Origin: Coprosoma sp963660615 | GTDB lineage: Bacteria; Bacillota_I; Bacilli_A; RF39; UBA660 | Assembly: GCA_963660615.1 (NCBI GenBank) | Contig: CAVKYE010000001.1 | Location: 70,856 to 134,855 of the forward strand | Length of the DNA stretch: 64,000 nucleotides | Reading direction: 5' to 3' | In this document: positions 62,138 through 64,000 of the stretch, piece by piece | Numbering within the stretch: position 1 is the stretch's first letter | Layout of the letters: every line of letters starts with the position of its first letter | Notes under the pieces: model-generated | What the model was told of the DNA's origin: nothing | Databases searched by the model: none | Seen by the model: the letters and a program-made list of their open reading frames with translations, nothing else | Made by a program: the position numbers and the translations under genes

Positions 62138-62762
62138 TAACAAGCCAAAAAGGGTTTTTGGTATCTTTTCTTAAGTAATCTTCATATGTTGATGTGAATT
62201 CTAGTATTTTATCATGCTTTACTAATTCTTTAGCAATAAGAGCCATATCATAAGCACTTGAATAGTGATTGTCTGTATCTAATCCTGTAGCATTTATAAA
62301 GTTAGTATTTTTAAGTCCTAGTTCTTTGGCTTTAGTATTCATTTGTTTTACAAATTCTTCTTCAGTCCCTGATATTCTTTCTGCCATAGCTACAGTAGCA
62401 TCATTTCCTGAAGCGATTGATATTCCTTTTAGCATATCTGTTACACTCATTTCCTCGCCTGCTTTTAAGAATATTTGACTACCTCCCATACTTGCTGCTT
62501 TATCTGATGCTGTTATCATTTCATCCCATTTTAAATTACCTTTTTCAATCTCTTCCATTATTAGGAGTAAACTCATCATTTTTGTCATTGAAGCAGGTGG
62601 TAATTTTTCATAAGCATTTTTCTGAAATAATATTTCTCCAGTTGAGGCTTCAATTAGAATAGCGGACCCAGCACCTTCTGCTAGGTTTATTTCACCATAT
62701 ACTTTATTTATTGGTATTAAAAAAAGACAGAATAATATAAATATTAATGTTTTTTTCATCAT
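62130..62762 (-). pseudogene. dacF: DacF-type D-Ala-D-Ala carboxypeptidase, N-terminal piece
   Basis: The 5' part of a low-molecular-weight PBP. Signal peptide to about residue 23, then AEGAGSAILIEASTGEILFQ, the active-site Ser in ASMTKMMSL, and the SGN motif in IASGNDATVAMAE. The frame reaches FWLVNTNK, then continues as V-V-Y and stops inside element D at 62115. The KTG motif is on the other piece at 40476-40998. No decay is seen. In sporeformers DacF is a sporulation-stage enzyme, but PBP5/DacA is an equally possible identity. Confidence 0.92.
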
Positions 62763-62816
62763 ATCACCTAGTAAAGGCTATGCAATTATTAATATTTTAT
62801 TCTATCTATTATTAAT

Positions 62817-63167
62817 TTATTTTGTACGTTTACGTTTTTTCTGCCCTTTATATATAATAAGAGCATCTTCATATTTTTTAAATGAGTTTTCTTCTACTTC
62901 TTTTAGATATTCTTTATATGCTGTTTTTATTTTTTTATTTGAAGAAATCATTTTTTTATAATTTTCAGCTTCTTCTCTATTAACTTCAATAAATAAATTT
63001 TCACAGGTTAAGCCATAATTATTTATACAAGCATCATGAGAACACTTCATAGCTATCATTCTATTTGTTACAATTTCTCTAATACCTAAAACAGAAAAAT
63101 CACATATAACTCTAAATTTTCTAGTTTCATCATTAGATAATTTAATTTCATAATAAGTTTTTTTCAT
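62817..63167 (-). CDS. Hypothetical protein
   Basis: A soluble 116-residue protein with a strongly basic end (KGQKKRKRTK). Three Cys cluster in KCSHDACINNYGLTC, and a helix from EEAENYKKMI to YKEYLKEVEE follows. I do not recognise the family. GGAGAG precedes the ATG. It is read leftward, upstream of dacF, with a 50-base gap. Confidence 0.5.
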   Translation of the reverse strand: MKKTYYEIKLSNDETRKFRVICDFSVLGIREIVTNRMIAMKCSHDACINNYGLTCENLFIEVNREEAENYKKMISSNKKIKTAYKEYLKEVEENSFKKYEDALIIYKGQKKRKRTK

Positions 63168-63305
63168 TATATTTCTCTCCTTGTGTTATATATTATATGC
63201 TAGTTTGTGTTATTTGTCAATATGCTCATTTTGTAGGCAAGTGTAGGTACATAATATATATTAATCCATAAACTATATTAGATATCACGTAAAGGAGGTA
63301 TATTT

Positions 63306-63482
63306 ATGTATTATTACGGTGGATATGGTAATAGTTGCGGATGTAGTTCATATAATAATATGAATTATGGTTATCCTACTATGGGATATGGTTATAGTTC
63401 TTCTTATGGAAATAGTGCCGCTATTGTACTTGTATTATTTATTTTACTTGTTATTATAATTGGCTCTAGAATGACTGCATAA
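63306..63482 (+). CDS. YjcZ-like tiny membrane protein
   Basis: A 58-residue protein behind AAAGGAGG. The first 36 residues are rich in Tyr, Gly, Ser and Asn (MYYYGGYGNSCGCSSY), followed by one membrane helix, AAIVLVLFILLVIIIGS. This Gly/Tyr-rich head with a single helix matches the YjcZ-type 'tiny transmembrane' family of Bacilli, known as sporulation-associated. The head is longer than usual. It is a small hint that the organism may sporulate. Confidence 0.65.
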   Translation: MYYYGGYGNSCGCSSYNNMNYGYPTMGYGYSSSYGNSAAIVLVLFILLVIIIGSRMTA

Positions 63483-63551
63483 TATTTTGGGGAAAATTCT
63501 TCCCTTTTTTTTAGTTTTGTGTTAAAATATTTTTTGGAAGGAATGATTTTT

Positions 63552-64000
63552 ATGCTTAGAACAAAAGATATTTTGGATGAAAAAGATCCTCATATTAGAG
63601 CAGAAAATACTGATGTTGATTTTCCTTTATGTAAAGAATATAAAGATATTATACCTGAAATGCTTAAGCATTTAAGATATTCACAAATAGAGAAATATTC
63701 TAAGAAGTATGATTTAAGGCCTGGTATGGGTTTAGCGGCTCCTCAGCTTGGTATTAATAAGAATTTTTTTGTTATTTGTTATGAGAAAAATGAAGGGGTA
63801 TTTGAGGATTATATTCTTATTAATCCTAAGGTTATATCTTATTCTGAAGAGATGATTTATGCTGGTGAGGGAGAAGGCTGTTTAAGTGTCAATCGTGAGG
63901 TTCTGGGTATTGTACCTAGACATGCAAGAATTTCGGTTGAAGCATATGATATGGATGGTAATTTGATTAAATATCGTGTTCGTGAGGATTTGGCTATTGC
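63552..64000 (+). CDS. def: Peptide deformylase (runs off the window)
   Basis: The N-terminal 149 residues of a peptide deformylase, which removes the formyl group from new proteins. Motif 1 is MGLAAPQLG (consensus GxGLAAPQ) and motif 2 is EGEGCLSV (EGCLS); motif 3, HExDH, should lie just past the edge. The N-terminus is long, as in type 2 enzymes of Gram-positives. ATG at 63552 is chosen because GGAAGG is about ten bases upstream; an in-frame ATG at 63543 is too close to it. Confidence 0.92.
   Translation, partial: MLRTKDILDEKDPHIRAENTDVDFPLCKEYKDIIPEMLKHLRYSQIEKYSKKYDLRPGMGLAAPQLGINKNFFVICYEKNEGVFEDYILINPKVISYSEEMIYAGEGEGCLSVNREVLGIVPRHARISVEAYDMDGNLIKYRVREDLAI

Noticed and set aside
1..64000. 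Mycoplasma-type code (TGA as Trp)
   Set aside because: TGA is used as a stop, for example at the end of mraY, and Trp positions in conserved motifs are TGG. The standard bacterial code applies despite the low GC.

Overview
The window is very AT-rich DNA with short intergenic gaps, strong GGAGG-type ribosome binding sites and TGA used as a stop. It looks like a low-GC Gram-positive bacterium of the Bacilli kind, perhaps a gut lineage such as RF39 or Erysipelotrichales. That placement is inferred from gene content: an mraY/ftsW/PBP wall cluster, pnp-rpsO-truB-cysS, yqeG-yqeH, sortases, a YjcZ-like tiny protein and peptide deformylase.

The dominant feature is that three chromosomal peptidoglycan genes are split by mobile elements. 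A SpoVD/PBP2-type transpeptidase with a C-terminal PASTA domain lies in three pieces (22947-22069, 18513-18351, 14344-13486), separated by two small elements, B (3.55 kb) and A (4.0 kb). Each has its own large serine recombinase, a small accessory ORF and a two-gene cargo: Fic plus ASCH in B, the AbiE toxin-antitoxin pair in A. Joining the ends at an inferred AA crossover restores an intact reading frame of about 634 residues. It also rebuilds the STFK and SCN active-site motifs, and the removed ends form imperfect palindromes as expected of attP sites. dacF (D-Ala-D-Ala carboxypeptidase) is split at 40999 and 62128 by a 21.1 kb element, D, flanked by an 11-bp direct repeat; excision again restores the frame. 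ftsW/spoVE is cut near 11500 by element C, whose other end lies left of the window.

Layout: 1-11.5 kb, element C (conjugative-element-type genes, a thioester adhesin with its sortase, and a restriction-modification system with a fused double methyltransferase). 11.5-23 kb, ftsW(truncated)-mraY-pbp with elements A and B. 23-41 kb, ordinary chromosome: a sortase with its anchored substrate, cardiolipin synthase, pnp, rpsO, truB, cysS, two tRNAs, a kinase-like protein, a HerA-like ATPase, yqeH/yqeG, a TtcA-like enzyme, and the 3' part of dacF. 41-62.1 kb, element D: a leftward surface-glycan operon of 16 genes (glycosyltransferases, three radical SAM enzymes, deacetylase, mannose-6-phosphate isomerase, priming sugar transferase) behind a structured leader, then a sigma factor, an HTH protein and a serine recombinase. 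62.1-64 kb, the dacF 5' part, a YjcZ-like protein and deformylase.

Working model, an inference: the wall genes act as reversible landing sites, and excision of the elements switches them on, comparable to the skin element in sigK. Every resolved crossover lies in a Lys or Asn codon of a conserved penicillin-binding-family motif. The ORF of recombinase A appears to run through its own attP, so its C-terminus would differ between the integrated and circular forms.
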